Assembly: GCA_024349765.1 (NCBI GenBank)
Contig: AP026073.1
Span: forward strand, 1,054,001 to 1,118,000
Direction of reading: 5' to 3'
From: Streptomyces nigrescens
GTDB lineage: Bacteria > Actinomycetota > Actinomycetes > Streptomycetales > Streptomycetaceae
Length of the DNA stretch: 64,000 bases
Part shown: positions 43,554 to 51,353 of the stretch, one piece after another
How the letters are laid out: the number at the start of each line of letters is the position of its first letter
Position numbering within the stretch: the stretch's first letter is position 1
Program-made: the position numbers and the translations under genes
The notes under the pieces: model-generated
What the model was told of the DNA's origin: nothing
Databases searched by the model: none
What the model saw: only the letters and a program-made list of their open reading frames with translations

Positions 43554-43994
43554 ATGAAGATACCGGGGACACCTACGGCGGCCGCCGCCGTGCTGCCCGT
43601 GGCCTTACCGGTCGCGGTGTGGGGGCTGCTGGGACAGGACGACTACCAGGGCGTACCGCCGTCCCGGCTGGACTATTTCGTCCGGCCCCCGGAGCTGCCG
43701 CCGGGCCTGGACACCGCGCTGGGCGTGCTGGCCCTGACCGCCGTGGTGGTGAGCGCGGTGGCGCTGGCCCGTGCCACGTGCCACCACGCCTTCGACCGCC
43801 GCTGGTGGCAGGTGCTGTCCCCGCTGCTGGCGGCCGGGCTGCTGGCCGGCTGGGGGTGGCGGGTGCTGACCGCCGGGACCATCGGCGCGAACATCGGGGC
43901 GGGCGTCGTCCTGATGGCCTTCGGTCCGGTGGTGGCCGCGCTGGTGCTGATCGCCGCCGGCCGCGGGATCTGGCTCGCCCGGCAGCCCGGTTGA
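43554..43994 (+). CDS. Membrane protein, unknown, first gene of two-component operon
   Basis: The 146-residue protein has four predicted membrane helices (AAAAVLPVALPVAVWGLLG, LGVLALTAVVVSAVALA, LLAAGLLAGWGWRVL, VVLMAFGPVVAALVLIAA). An extracytoplasmic loop, YQGVPPSRLDYFVRPPEL, follows the first helix. No family recognised. Its TGA overlaps the TTG start of the kinase gene (TTGA), so it may take part in sensing. Confidence 0.65.
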   Translation: MKIPGTPTAAAAVLPVALPVAVWGLLGQDDYQGVPPSRLDYFVRPPELPPGLDTALGVLALTAVVVSAVALARATCHHAFDRRWWQVLSPLLAAGLLAGWGWRVLTAGTIGANIGAGVVLMAFGPVVAALVLIAAGRGIWLARQPG

Positions 43995-45400
43995 GTACGA
44001 CCCTGCCGGGCGCCGCGGGCTCCACGGGCCCCGCGCCCCGGGCCCGCCCCCTGCGCACCGTCCTCACCGCGCCCTTCCTCCCCCGCAGCCTCGCCGCCGT
44101 GGCCCACGCCCTGCTCGCCGCGCCCCTCGCGCTCTGCGGACTGGTCCTGGTACCGGCCGGGCTGGCGCTGGGCGCGGTGCTGTCGTGGACGGCCCTCGGG
44201 CCCTGGCTGCTCGCGCTGACCGTACGCGGTGCCCTCGGCCTGGGCGGTCTCCAACTGGCCCTCGTACGGCGCCTGTTGGGCGTGTACATCGAACCGGCGG
44301 GGCGGCGCGTCGCACGCGGGGCGTTCGGCTGGCGGCGCGCACTGCTCGGCGACCCGGCCGGCTGGCGGGCCGTCGCCGCCGCGCTGCTCGCCCCGTTCAC
44401 CGCCCTGCTGCCGCTGCTCGCCGTCCTGGTCGGTTACGTCTACGGCCTGCTGGCGCTCGCCCACCCCGTGCTGCGCCGCTGGAACTACGTCACCCTGCGC
44501 GGCGCGGACGGCTCGGTGCGCCGGGTGTCGCTGCAGATCCACGGTGTGGAGTTCGACAGCTGGCCGCGCTGGACCGTGGTGGTCGCCGCCGGAGCGCTGC
44601 TGGTGCTGCTCGCGCCCTGGCTGGTGCGCCGGGCGGGCGCGCCGCACCGGCTGCTGTTGCGCGCCCTGCTGGGGCCGAGCGCCGCGGAGGCCCGTATCCG
44701 CACCCTGGAGGAGACCCGCGCGCACGCCGTCGACGACGCCGTGGCCACCCTCCGCCGCATCGAACGCGATCTCCACGACGGCACCCAGGCCCGGCTCGTC
44801 GGCCTGGGCATGCACCTCACCCTCATCCGCGAACTGATCACCCAGGACGCCGACCGGGACCGGCTGCTCGCCGTGGTGGAGACGGCCCGGAGCAACGCCA
44901 CCCAGGCCGTCACCGATCTGCGCCACCTCATCCGGGGCATCCATCCGCCCGCGCTCGACCAGGGCCTGGAGACCGCGCTGGCCACCCTCACCGCGGACGC
45001 CCCGCTGCCGGTCGCCCTGCACACCGCCCTCGGCCCGCGCCCCTCCCCGGCCCTGGAATCCCTCGCCTACTTCTGCGCGGCCGAACTCCTCGCCAACGCC
45101 GTCAAACACAGCGGCGCGTCCCGCGTGACGGTGGACGCACGGACCGAGGGGCAGGGGTCGGAACCGGGCCCGGAAGGCACCACCGGCCCTGCGGGCGCCG
45201 CCCCCGACGGGGCCCTCCTGCTGACCGTACGGGACGACGGGCGCGGCGGAGCGGTGGTCGGCGCGGGCACCGGCCTGACCGGGCTGCTGGGCCGGATCCG
45301 TACCGTCGACGGCACGCTGGCCTGCGACAGCCCGCCCGGTGGCCCTACGGTGATCACCGTCCGCCTCCCGTACCCGGCAACCGGCCGGGCAGCCACGTGA
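43991..45400 (+). CDS. Sensor histidine kinase, NarL/DesK class
   Basis: The 469-residue protein is read from TTG 43991, coupled to the preceding gene. Membrane helices lie within residues 30-215. The HisKA_3 dimerisation/phosphoacceptor region is ATLRRIERDLHDGTQARLVGLGMHL, with His in DLHDG. The ATPase domain has N-box ELLANAVKHSGAS and G-box DDGRGGAVVGAGTGLTGLLGRI. A 20-residue Gly/Pro-rich insert interrupts the ATPase domain near residue 390. It would phosphorylate the response regulator encoded 40 bp downstream. Signal unknown. Confidence 0.9.
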   Translation: MSTTLPGAAGSTGPAPRARPLRTVLTAPFLPRSLAAVAHALLAAPLALCGLVLVPAGLALGAVLSWTALGPWLLALTVRGALGLGGLQLALVRRLLGVYIEPAGRRVARGAFGWRRALLGDPAGWRAVAAALLAPFTALLPLLAVLVGYVYGLLALAHPVLRRWNYVTLRGADGSVRRVSLQIHGVEFDSWPRWTVVVAAGALLVLLAPWLVRRAGAPHRLLLRALLGPSAAEARIRTLEETRAHAVDDAVATLRRIERDLHDGTQARLVGLGMHLTLIRELITQDADRDRLLAVVETARSNATQAVTDLRHLIRGIHPPALDQGLETALATLTADAPLPVALHTALGPRPSPALESLAYFCAAELLANAVKHSGASRVTVDARTEGQGSEPGPEGTTGPAGAAPDGALLLTVRDDGRGGAVVGAGTGLTGLLGRIRTVDGTLACDSPPGGPTVITVRLPYPATGRAAT

Positions 45401-45440
45401 CGGCGGGCGGGGCAGACACGACGACCCGACGGGGGACCCC

Positions 45441-46106
45441 ATGCGCATCGTCATAGCCGAGGACTCCGCGATCCTGCGCGAGGGCCTGGTCCAGCTGCTG
45501 GAGCTGCGCGGGGTGACCGTCGCGGCCGCCGTCGCGGACGCCGAGGCGCTGCTCGCGGCGGTCGCCGCCCACCGCCCGGACGCCGCCGTGGTGGACATCC
45601 GCCTGCCGCCCGGCCATACGGACGAGGGCCTGCGGGCGGCCGTCCGGCTCCGCCGCGACCACCCCGGCACCGGCGTGCTGATCTTCTCCCAGTACGTGGA
45701 GACCGCCTACGCCGACCGGCTGTTCGGCGCGGGCTTCGCCGGCGTCGGCTACCTCCTCAAGGAACGGGTCATGGACATCGGCGAGTTCGTGGCCGCGCTG
45801 GAACGGGTGGCGGCCGGCGGCACCGCGCTGGACCCGGACGTGGTGTCCCAGCTGTTCGGCGCGAGCCGCCGGTCCCGGGCGCTGGACGCGCTCACCCCGC
45901 GCGAGCACGAGGTGCTGTCCCTGATGGCGCAGGGCCGCACCAACCAGTCCATCGCCACCGCCCTGACCGTCTCCGAGCGGGCGGTCGAGAAGCACGTCGC
46001 CCATGTCTTCGCCAAGCTCGGCCTCCCGCCCTCGGAGACGGACCACCGCCGGGTGCTCGCGGTGCTGCGCTACTTGGAGGCCGCGGGTCCCGCCGGGGTG
46101 AGCTGA
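45441..46106 (+). CDS. NarL/LuxR-type response regulator
   Basis: The 221-residue protein has a receiver domain (MRIVIAEDSAILREGLVQLL, phosphoacceptor Asp52 in AAVVDIRLPPG, Lys in LLKERV). The C-terminal LuxR-type HTH is LTPREHEVLSLMAQGRTNQSIATALTVSERAVEKHVAHVFAKLGL. It is the partner of the kinase just upstream. Its 3' end overlaps the convergent glycosidase-like gene by 37 bp. Confidence 0.93.
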   Translation: MRIVIAEDSAILREGLVQLLELRGVTVAAAVADAEALLAAVAAHRPDAAVVDIRLPPGHTDEGLRAAVRLRRDHPGTGVLIFSQYVETAYADRLFGAGFAGVGYLLKERVMDIGEFVAALERVAAGGTALDPDVVSQLFGASRRSRALDALTPREHEVLSLMAQGRTNQSIATALTVSERAVEKHVAHVFAKLGLPPSETDHRRVLAVLRYLEAAGPAGVS

Positions 46107-48148
46107 GCCGGGCACAGCCGGCGCGGCCGCGCGTCGGTGCGCAGCTCGGCGTCGACGCAGCCGGCCGGCAGCCCGTCGTGGGCGGTGCTGCCGAAGTTGG
46201 CGGTGACGGTCAGGGCGCCGTCGCCGAAGACCGTGCGCTGGACGCTGCGGTCACCGGTCAGCCACCGGAAGGACGTCATCCGCTCGGTCCCCGCGGCCCG
46301 GTGCAACGGCGCGAAGTACCGCTGCAGCGCGGCGAGTTCAGCCCCGTGCTCGGTCAGCGACGGCCCGTCCAGAACGTAATTCAGCGGCGTGTTGTAGAGC
46401 ATCGCCAGCAGCGCCCGGGTGGTCTTCTGCGCCGGCAGCTTCTCGTACGACAGCTCCCAGCGCTCGGCGTTGACCAGCGAGCCGTGCAGCGCGGTCTCGT
46501 ACAGCGGCACCCGGTACTTCGGGTCGTACATCGCCTTCGCCAGGCCGGCCGGCAGCCGCACCGGCTTGAAGAACGCCGTCGGCGCGTTCTCCGGGTAGTA
46601 GCCGCCCCAGGTCGGCTTGTCGCGCTCCAGCTTCCACAGGCCGTCGGCGACCGGGGTGCCCGAGCCGTGGTCGTACGCGAGCACCTCGTTGGCCCACGGC
46701 TGGGCCGACTCCGAGCCCAGCACGAAGTCCCGGGACAGGCGCCGCATCCGGGCCAGCCGGTCGGCCCGGTCGCCCGCCTTCGTCATCTCGTGCCCCGCGG
46801 CGTGGTCCCGGAAGACCTCCCCGGTCGCGTCGACGTCGAGGAAGTAGCTGTCCGCCCCGTTGGCGGTCATCGTGCGGGTACGGTCGGCGAGGTAGTGCTT
46901 CGTCGGCTCGGCCTTCTCGAAGGCGCGCGAGCTGAGGTAGCAGCCGCGCCCGCCGAAGCCGGTCTCCGGGGTGCCGTCCGCCTTTCGTATACAGAAGTCG
47001 GGATACACCCGGTCCGGCCACGCCGAGGTGGGACTGTCGGCGGTCTTCGGGTCCTGCCCGTTGGCGAACGAGTCGTACGGGCCGACGAGATAGCCCGCCT
47101 TCTTGGCGGCCCGCACCGCCGCGGCGTCCATCGGGTGGGGCCCCGAGTCGTACCCGAGCCACATCCGGTCCACCCCCAGCCGCTTGAGCCTGTCGACCCC
47201 GGCGGCGGTCCGCGCCTCCCCCCACACATACGCGTGGAACGCCCCGAGCAGCTTGGCGTTGGCCGGGTTCTGCCGGATCTTCCGCCGCAGACTGCCGAGC
47301 TGCCCGCGCTGGGCGAGATACGCCCGGTAGTCGGCCGCCGGCGCGACCGGATCGCCGTCGGTGAGCGCGAACGAGACGTCGTACTCCCGGGTCCCCTCCC
47401 CGCCGTCGAACGCATGGACGGCGGTACTCCGCAACCGCCCACCCACGGACGCGAACCGCAACGACGTCCCGATGTCCGTCGGCACGAGATAACTCACCCC
47501 GTGCCCCCGCCCGCCGGAACTCCCGCCGGCCCCCTGGGAGCCGTCCAGCGCATAGCCCCACAACGGCAACGCCAGCTCCGCCCCCACATCCACGCTGCTC
47601 CCGGCCAGCCCGCCCTTCTCCGCCCCCGCATTCCAGAACGCGTCCCGCACCGGAATGTCCAGCCCTTCCCCGCGCGGCAGTTGGACGGACGAGGCGGCCC
47701 GGTCGGTCCCGGTCACCGGCCAGCTGACCGACCCGTCACGCTCCGACCGCAGCCGGATCCGCAGCCGCCCGTGCTCCACCCCGGCCGTCACCGCCAGCCC
47801 CTTCGCGGGATAGCTCCAGCGCGCCCCGTCCGCCGTACGCGTCACCGGCCCCGGCTTCCCGAGCCCGCCCCCGGCCGCCTCGGACCACACCATCCGCCGC
47901 CCGTCCCCGGCCCGCGCACTCACCGCGAGCGTCCCGGTGTCCACGACGGCGGTACCACCGGCCACGGGCAACTCCAACTTGCTCCCCCGCAGCGTCCCGG
48001 CGGCGGCACTGTCACATCCGCTCAGGCCGAGGGCGGCCGAGGCGAGGGCGAGGGAGGCGGCGAGGGCGCGGGTGGTCCGGCGGGCCCGCGGGGACCGGTG
48101 AAGGCGCGAAGGGGAGTTGGGGTCCCCGGAGATCGTGAAAGAGGTCAT
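46070..48148 (-). CDS. Secreted lipoprotein, glycoside-hydrolase-like (DUF5696-type)
   Basis: The 692-residue protein has a basic n-region, a hydrophobic signal ALAASLALASAALGLSGC, and lipidation at Cys45. The N-terminal half is beta-rich (about 50-270). The C-terminal half looks like a TIM-barrel hydrolase with VDRMWLGYDSGPHPMDAAAVRAAKKAGYLVGPYDSF, ANGADSYFLDVDATGEVFRDHAAGHEMTK, and FVLGSESAQPWANEVLAYDHGSG holding possible acidic catalytic residues. No exact family or substrate can be fixed. The long 5' arm before the signal is unusual. Preceded by 11-bp-spaced direct repeats. Confidence 0.75.
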   Translation of the reverse strand: MTSFTISGDPNSPSRLHRSPRARRTTRALAASLALASAALGLSGCDSAAAGTLRGSKLELPVAGGTAVVDTGTLAVSARAGDGRRMVWSEAAGGGLGKPGPVTRTADGARWSYPAKGLAVTAGVEHGRLRIRLRSERDGSVSWPVTGTDRAASSVQLPRGEGLDIPVRDAFWNAGAEKGGLAGSSVDVGAELALPLWGYALDGSQGAGGSSGGRGHGVSYLVPTDIGTSLRFASVGGRLRSTAVHAFDGGEGTREYDVSFALTDGDPVAPAADYRAYLAQRGQLGSLRRKIRQNPANAKLLGAFHAYVWGEARTAAGVDRLKRLGVDRMWLGYDSGPHPMDAAAVRAAKKAGYLVGPYDSFANGQDPKTADSPTSAWPDRVYPDFCIRKADGTPETGFGGRGCYLSSRAFEKAEPTKHYLADRTRTMTANGADSYFLDVDATGEVFRDHAAGHEMTKAGDRADRLARMRRLSRDFVLGSESAQPWANEVLAYDHGSGTPVADGLWKLERDKPTWGGYYPENAPTAFFKPVRLPAGLAKAMYDPKYRVPLYETALHGSLVNAERWELSYEKLPAQKTTRALLAMLYNTPLNYVLDGPSLTEHGAELAALQRYFAPLHRAAGTERMTSFRWLTGDRSVQRTVFGDGALTVTANFGSTAHDGLPAGCVDAELRTDARPRRLCPAQLTPAGPAASK

Positions 48149-48162
48149 GGGGACTGGATAGT

Positions 48163-48194
48163 GAGCGGTCTTAAGAGGCTTCTAAGAGCCGCTC
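48163..48194. promoter_or_regulatory. Direct repeats and inverted repeat before the lipoprotein gene
   Basis: On the minus strand the heptamers CTCTTAG and CTCTTAA are spaced by 4 bp (11-bp period). They end 10 bp before TATCCA, which could be a -10 element 7 bp before the start codon. The whole is bracketed by GAGCGG (48163-48168) and CCGCTC (48189-48194). OmpR/SARP-type activators bind direct repeats with this period next to the -10 region. Confidence 0.4.
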
Positions 48195-48198
48195 TCAA

Positions 48199-48522
48199 CT
48201 ACGGGGAAACGCTGGCCCCGTCGCCCGCTTCCCGCTCCTCCTCGGACGGCTCCGCCGCCCCCGAGGCCCGTGCCCGCATCCGCCCCAGCAGCGCCGTGCC
48301 CGCGATGACCAGCCCGATGGCGATGACCCGGCCCGCGCGGTAGTAGCCGAGCGCCTGCCCCTGCGCGTCCCCGGGCAGCCGCAGGAACGACCACACGGCC
48401 CAGACGACCCCGCCGAGGATCAGCACCATCGCCCCGATCGGTCCCAGCCCCGCCCACCAGGGGCCGGAGTCGTAGGTCCGGTCTTCGGGACGGTGCGGCT
48501 CGTCGGGCGGGGGCGGGGCCAT
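48199..48522 (-). CDS. Small membrane protein, unknown function
   Basis: The 107-residue protein has a Pro/Asp-rich start (MAPPPPDEPHRPEDRTYD), two membrane helices (about 27-47, LGPIGAMVLILGGVVWAVWSF, and 64-82, GRVIAIGLVIAGTALLG), and an acidic tail. No family recognised. It begins 29 bp after the M20 gene ends on the same strand, so it may be co-transcribed. Confidence 0.7.
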   Translation of the reverse strand: MAPPPPDEPHRPEDRTYDSGPWWAGLGPIGAMVLILGGVVWAVWSFLRLPGDAQGQALGYYRAGRVIAIGLVIAGTALLGRMRARASGAAEPSEEEREAGDGASVSP

Positions 48523-48551
48523 GGGGGGATCTCTCCGTACAGGGTTCCGGG

Positions 48552-49742
48552 TCAGGCCGAGGCGAGGCGTCGCGCCGCGAGTTCGGCGTAGAGGGTGGCG
48601 CCGTCCGCCAGTACCGCGTCGTCGAACTCGGCGAGCGGGGAGTGGTTGTTGGGGCTGCGTTCCGGGTCGGCGCCGCGGGGCGGGGCGCCGAGGAAGAGCA
48701 TGGCACCGGGGACCTCGGCGAGCACGCGGGAGAAGTCCTCCGAGCCCTGGAGGGGCTGCGCCTGCGGTACGTAGCGTTCCTCGCCCAGCGCCTCGCGGAC
48801 CGCGCCCGCCGCGAAGTCCGCCTCCGTGTGGTCGTTGACGGTGACGGGGTAGACCTCCTGGAACTCCGCGTCCACGTCGACCCCGTAGGCCGCCGCGATG
48901 CCGCGGCACACCTCCACCGTGCCGTCCTTGACGCGGGCCTGCGCCGCGTCCGAGAAGCTGCGGACCGTCGCCTCGAAGACCGCGGTGTCCGGGATGACGT
49001 TCTGCTTCGTACCGGCGTGGAACGTGCCCACCGTGAGGATCACCGGGTCGAAGACGTCGAAGGTACGGGTGATCCACGCCTGTAGCGCGGTCACCATCGC
49101 ACAGCCCGCCTGCACCGGGTCCTTGGCGCGGTGCGGCATCGACCCGTGCCCGCCCTCCCCTTGCACCGTCACCCGCAGCGTGTTGGACGCGGCCATCGCC
49201 GTACCGCCGCGGGTCCGGAACACACCGCTGGGCAGTCCCGCCGACAGCACGTGGATCGCGTACGCCGCGGCCGGCCGCTGCCCGGTCGCGTCCAGCAGCC
49301 CCTCGGCGAGCATGTACCGCGCCCCGTCGTAACCCTCCTCGCCCGGCTGGAACATGAAGAGGACGTTCCCCGCGAGCCGGTCGCGGTGCGCGCTGAGCAG
49401 CTTGGCGGCGCCGGTGAGCATGGTGGTGTGCAGGTCGTGGCCGCAGGCGTGCATCCGGCCGTTGTCGGCGGCGAAGTCCAGACCGGTGCGCTCGGCGACC
49501 GGCAGGGCGTCCATGTCACCGCGCAGCAGCACGGTGGGCCCGGGCCGGCCCCCGCGCAACACCGCCGTCACCGAGCTGAGTCCGTCGCCGGTGCGGACCT
49601 CCAACGGCAGCCCGTCGAGCGCGGCCAGCACCGTCTCCTGGGTACGGGGAAGATCGAGCCCGGTCTCGGGGATGCGGTGCAGCGTACGGCGGAGCTGGAT
49701 GAGATCGCCGGACAGCGCCCGGGCGTCGTCGCGGAGGTTCAC
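48552..49742 (-). CDS. M20-family amidohydrolase/peptidase
   Basis: The 396-residue protein is a zinc-dependent amidohydrolase of the IAA-amino-acid hydrolase/hippurate hydrolase type. Metal-binding landmarks are MHACGHDLHTTMLTGAAKLL, FQPGEEGYDGARYML, and the C-terminal GSEDFSRVLAEVPGAMLFLGA. HGSMPHRAKDPVQAG marks the dimerisation lid domain. It would hydrolyse N-acyl amino acids; the exact substrate is unknown. GTG start at 49742 with AAAGGAG before it. Confidence 0.92.
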   Translation of the reverse strand: MNLRDDARALSGDLIQLRRTLHRIPETGLDLPRTQETVLAALDGLPLEVRTGDGLSSVTAVLRGGRPGPTVLLRGDMDALPVAERTGLDFAADNGRMHACGHDLHTTMLTGAAKLLSAHRDRLAGNVLFMFQPGEEGYDGARYMLAEGLLDATGQRPAAAYAIHVLSAGLPSGVFRTRGGTAMAASNTLRVTVQGEGGHGSMPHRAKDPVQAGCAMVTALQAWITRTFDVFDPVILTVGTFHAGTKQNVIPDTAVFEATVRSFSDAAQARVKDGTVEVCRGIAAAYGVDVDAEFQEVYPVTVNDHTEADFAAGAVREALGEERYVPQAQPLQGSEDFSRVLAEVPGAMLFLGAPPRGADPERSPNNHSPLAEFDDAVLADGATLYAELAARRLASA

Positions 49743-49753
49743 GGGGGCTCCTT

Positions 49754-49975
49754 TCAGGCGCCGAACGTCCCTTGCTTCACGGCGAAGATGAACGCGGTCC
49801 AGCCGCTGGCGGGGATGACGAGCGCGGGGCCGTCCGGGTCCTTGCTGTCACGGACGGGGACGAGGCCGTGGGGGTGGGTGAGGGTGCGGCTGAATTCGAG
49901 GCATTCCCCGCCGTTGCCTTCGCTGTAGGAGGACTTGGTCCACTTGGCAGCTGCGAGATTCAACTCGGGGCTCAT
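49754..49975 (-). CDS. DUF397 domain protein
   Basis: The 73-residue protein contains the DUF397 core WTKSSYSEGNGGECLEFS, VPVRDSKDPDGPALVIP and WTAFIFAVKQG. In Streptomyces such proteins pair with XRE/DUF5753 regulators, and some act as their antagonists or partners in development. Its ATG overlaps the stop of the regulator gene (ATGA). Confidence 0.92.
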   Translation of the reverse strand: MSPELNLAAAKWTKSSYSEGNGGECLEFSRTLTHPHGLVPVRDSKDPDGPALVIPASGWTAFIFAVKQGTFGA

Positions 49976-50796
49976 GCGCGGTACTCCTTCAGCAGAGTCG
50001 TGATCAGGGCCAGTGACCGATCAGGGGCCAACGCATGCGCCCTGAGGAGATCATAATCATCCAAGGCGGAGTCGACCGTTTGTGCGGAATCGTGCATCCT
50101 GCCTCCTACCCGAGTCTCTGTGTAGAGCACCGTTGGAGCGTCCGTGAAGCGCAGCACAGTGAAGGGCATGGTGGATGTGGCCGGGATGCCTGCCGAGAAC
50201 GGCATGACCTGGACCTCGACGTAGGGCGACGCGCCTACCTGCACCAGATAGTCGAGCTGTTCGGCCATGACCTCAGCGCCACCGACGACGGTTCGCAGAC
50301 ACGCCTCGTGAAGGATGACCCACAGGGATGGCGGAGCGTCCCCGTCGAACACCTCACGTCGTCGTAGCCGTGCGGCGACCTTGTCCTCAATCCCCTCGGC
50401 GCTTGTCCGAGGGTTCGATCCGCGGAAAACGGCTCGGGCGTAGCCTTCCGTCTGAACAATGCCGGTCATGAGGTTCGTCGAATAGGCCAGTATCCGCGAC
50501 GCCTTCCGCTCCAGCCGCAGATAGGGAACGAACCACGACGGGTGGTCGCCTTCGTCGATCCTGCGCAGCAGCCCCGCGAAGAGCCCGTTCGTACCGAATG
50601 CCATGTCGCAGCCGCTGGCGAACTTCTCGCTGGCCTTCAGCTTTCCGGACTCCACCATGGAGACGTACGCGTCGGTGTAGCCCGTTGCGTTGCCTAAATG
50701 TTTCTGGGTGAGTTTGCGTCCCAGGCGTACGCGACGGACGTCCTGGCCGAATCGCTGTAGCGGATTGAAGAGTTCGGGTGGGGTCGTCTCGTCCAA
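49972..50796 (-). CDS. XRE-family regulator with DUF5753 domain
   Basis: The 274-residue protein has an N-terminal helix-turn-helix (RLGRKLTQKHLGNATGYTDAYVSMVESGKLKAS) and a DUF5753 C-terminal domain (DHPSWFVPYLRLERKASRILAYSTNLMTGIVQTEGYARAVF, RLRRREVFDGDAPPSLWVILHEACLR, PFTVLRF). The start is TTG 50796 with GAGG upstream. It forms a pair with the DUF397 gene. A TAAGCGC-AG-GCGCTTA palindrome lies 55 bp upstream. GC content is somewhat lower than that of its neighbours. Confidence 0.88.
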   Translation of the reverse strand: MDETTPPELFNPLQRFGQDVRRVRLGRKLTQKHLGNATGYTDAYVSMVESGKLKASEKFASGCDMAFGTNGLFAGLLRRIDEGDHPSWFVPYLRLERKASRILAYSTNLMTGIVQTEGYARAVFRGSNPRTSAEGIEDKVAARLRRREVFDGDAPPSLWVILHEACLRTVVGGAEVMAEQLDYLVQVGASPYVEVQVMPFSAGIPATSTMPFTVLRFTDAPTVLYTETRVGGRMHDSAQTVDSALDDYDLLRAHALAPDRSLALITTLLKEYRA

Positions 50797-50850
50797 TGCC
50801 GTGACCTCTCCTCATGTGATCGCAGCCAGTAGCTGCGCAGGTCATCGCCC

Positions 50851-50866
50851 TAAGCGCAGGCGCTTA
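50851..50866. promoter_or_regulatory. Candidate operator, TAAGCGC-AG-GCGCTTA
   Basis: A perfect 7-bp inverted repeat with a 2-bp centre lies in the 159-bp divergent region between the XRE regulator and the small-protein gene at 50956. Its likely reader is the XRE protein, but this is inferred from position. Confidence 0.4.
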
Positions 50867-50955
50867 AGTAGTGCCATTCTATTGCCCGTTGCGTTGCCAG
50901 CGTGACCGAATGGCTACATCCGGTTACCTCGCAACGGAGCCCCAGGAGGCCGCTC

Positions 50956-51342
50956 ATGACGGACGACACCCCCACCACCTCCACCACCTCCACCCCCCGA
51001 CTCCTCCCGTGGACGAGCCCGGAAGGGAAGCCCTGCCTCGTTCTCGGGGACGGGACCGGGTTCATCTCCCGGCTCGCGGACGACATCGAGGCGGAGCAGC
51101 TCTGCTACACCGCCGAGTTGCGCAAAGAGGCGCGGCGGCTGCTCGACGGGCGGAGCTGGACGACCGGGGAGCTCCAGTTGCTGACGGTCGAGCTGACCGA
51201 GGCGCTCGACGCGGTGCACCGGATCGCGGAGAGCCGGGGCGAGCGGCTGGTTCTTAACCAGCGGTCAGGCTGTCCTCAAGGCTGCCTTAAGGAACCGGAA
51301 TTGGGGCCTGACCTGGTGTTTCGCGGCGTCGAACGGCCGTAG
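50956..51342 (+). CDS. Small hypothetical protein
   Basis: The 128-residue protein starts at ATG 50956 with AGGAGG 7 nt before it. The middle (LLPWTSPEGKPCLVLGDGTGFISRLADDIEAEQLCYTAELRKEARRLLDG, then LTVELTEALDAVHRIAESRGERL) is a compact helical domain of a kind often encoded next to XRE/DUF397 pairs. The last 30 residues look unlike protein (many Cys, Gly and Pro) and coincide with promoter-like repeats of the next gene, so they may be a read-through extension. Function unknown. Confidence 0.65.
   Translation: MTDDTPTTSTTSTPRLLPWTSPEGKPCLVLGDGTGFISRLADDIEAEQLCYTAELRKEARRLLDGRSWTTGELQLLTVELTEALDAVHRIAESRGERLVLNQRSGCPQGCLKEPELGPDLVFRGVERP
51247..51291 (+). promoter_or_regulatory. Repeats upstream of the ferric-reductase-like gene
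   Basis: CTGGTT-CTT-AACCAG (51247-51261) is an inverted repeat. CCTCAAG and CCTTAAG (51274-51280, 51285-51291) are direct repeats with an 11-bp period. A TAGTTT at 51340-51345 is a plausible -10 element 8 bp before the GTG start. The direct repeats resemble those before the lipoprotein gene at 48148. Confidence 0.35.
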
Positions 51343-51353
51343 TTTGTCGGCCT

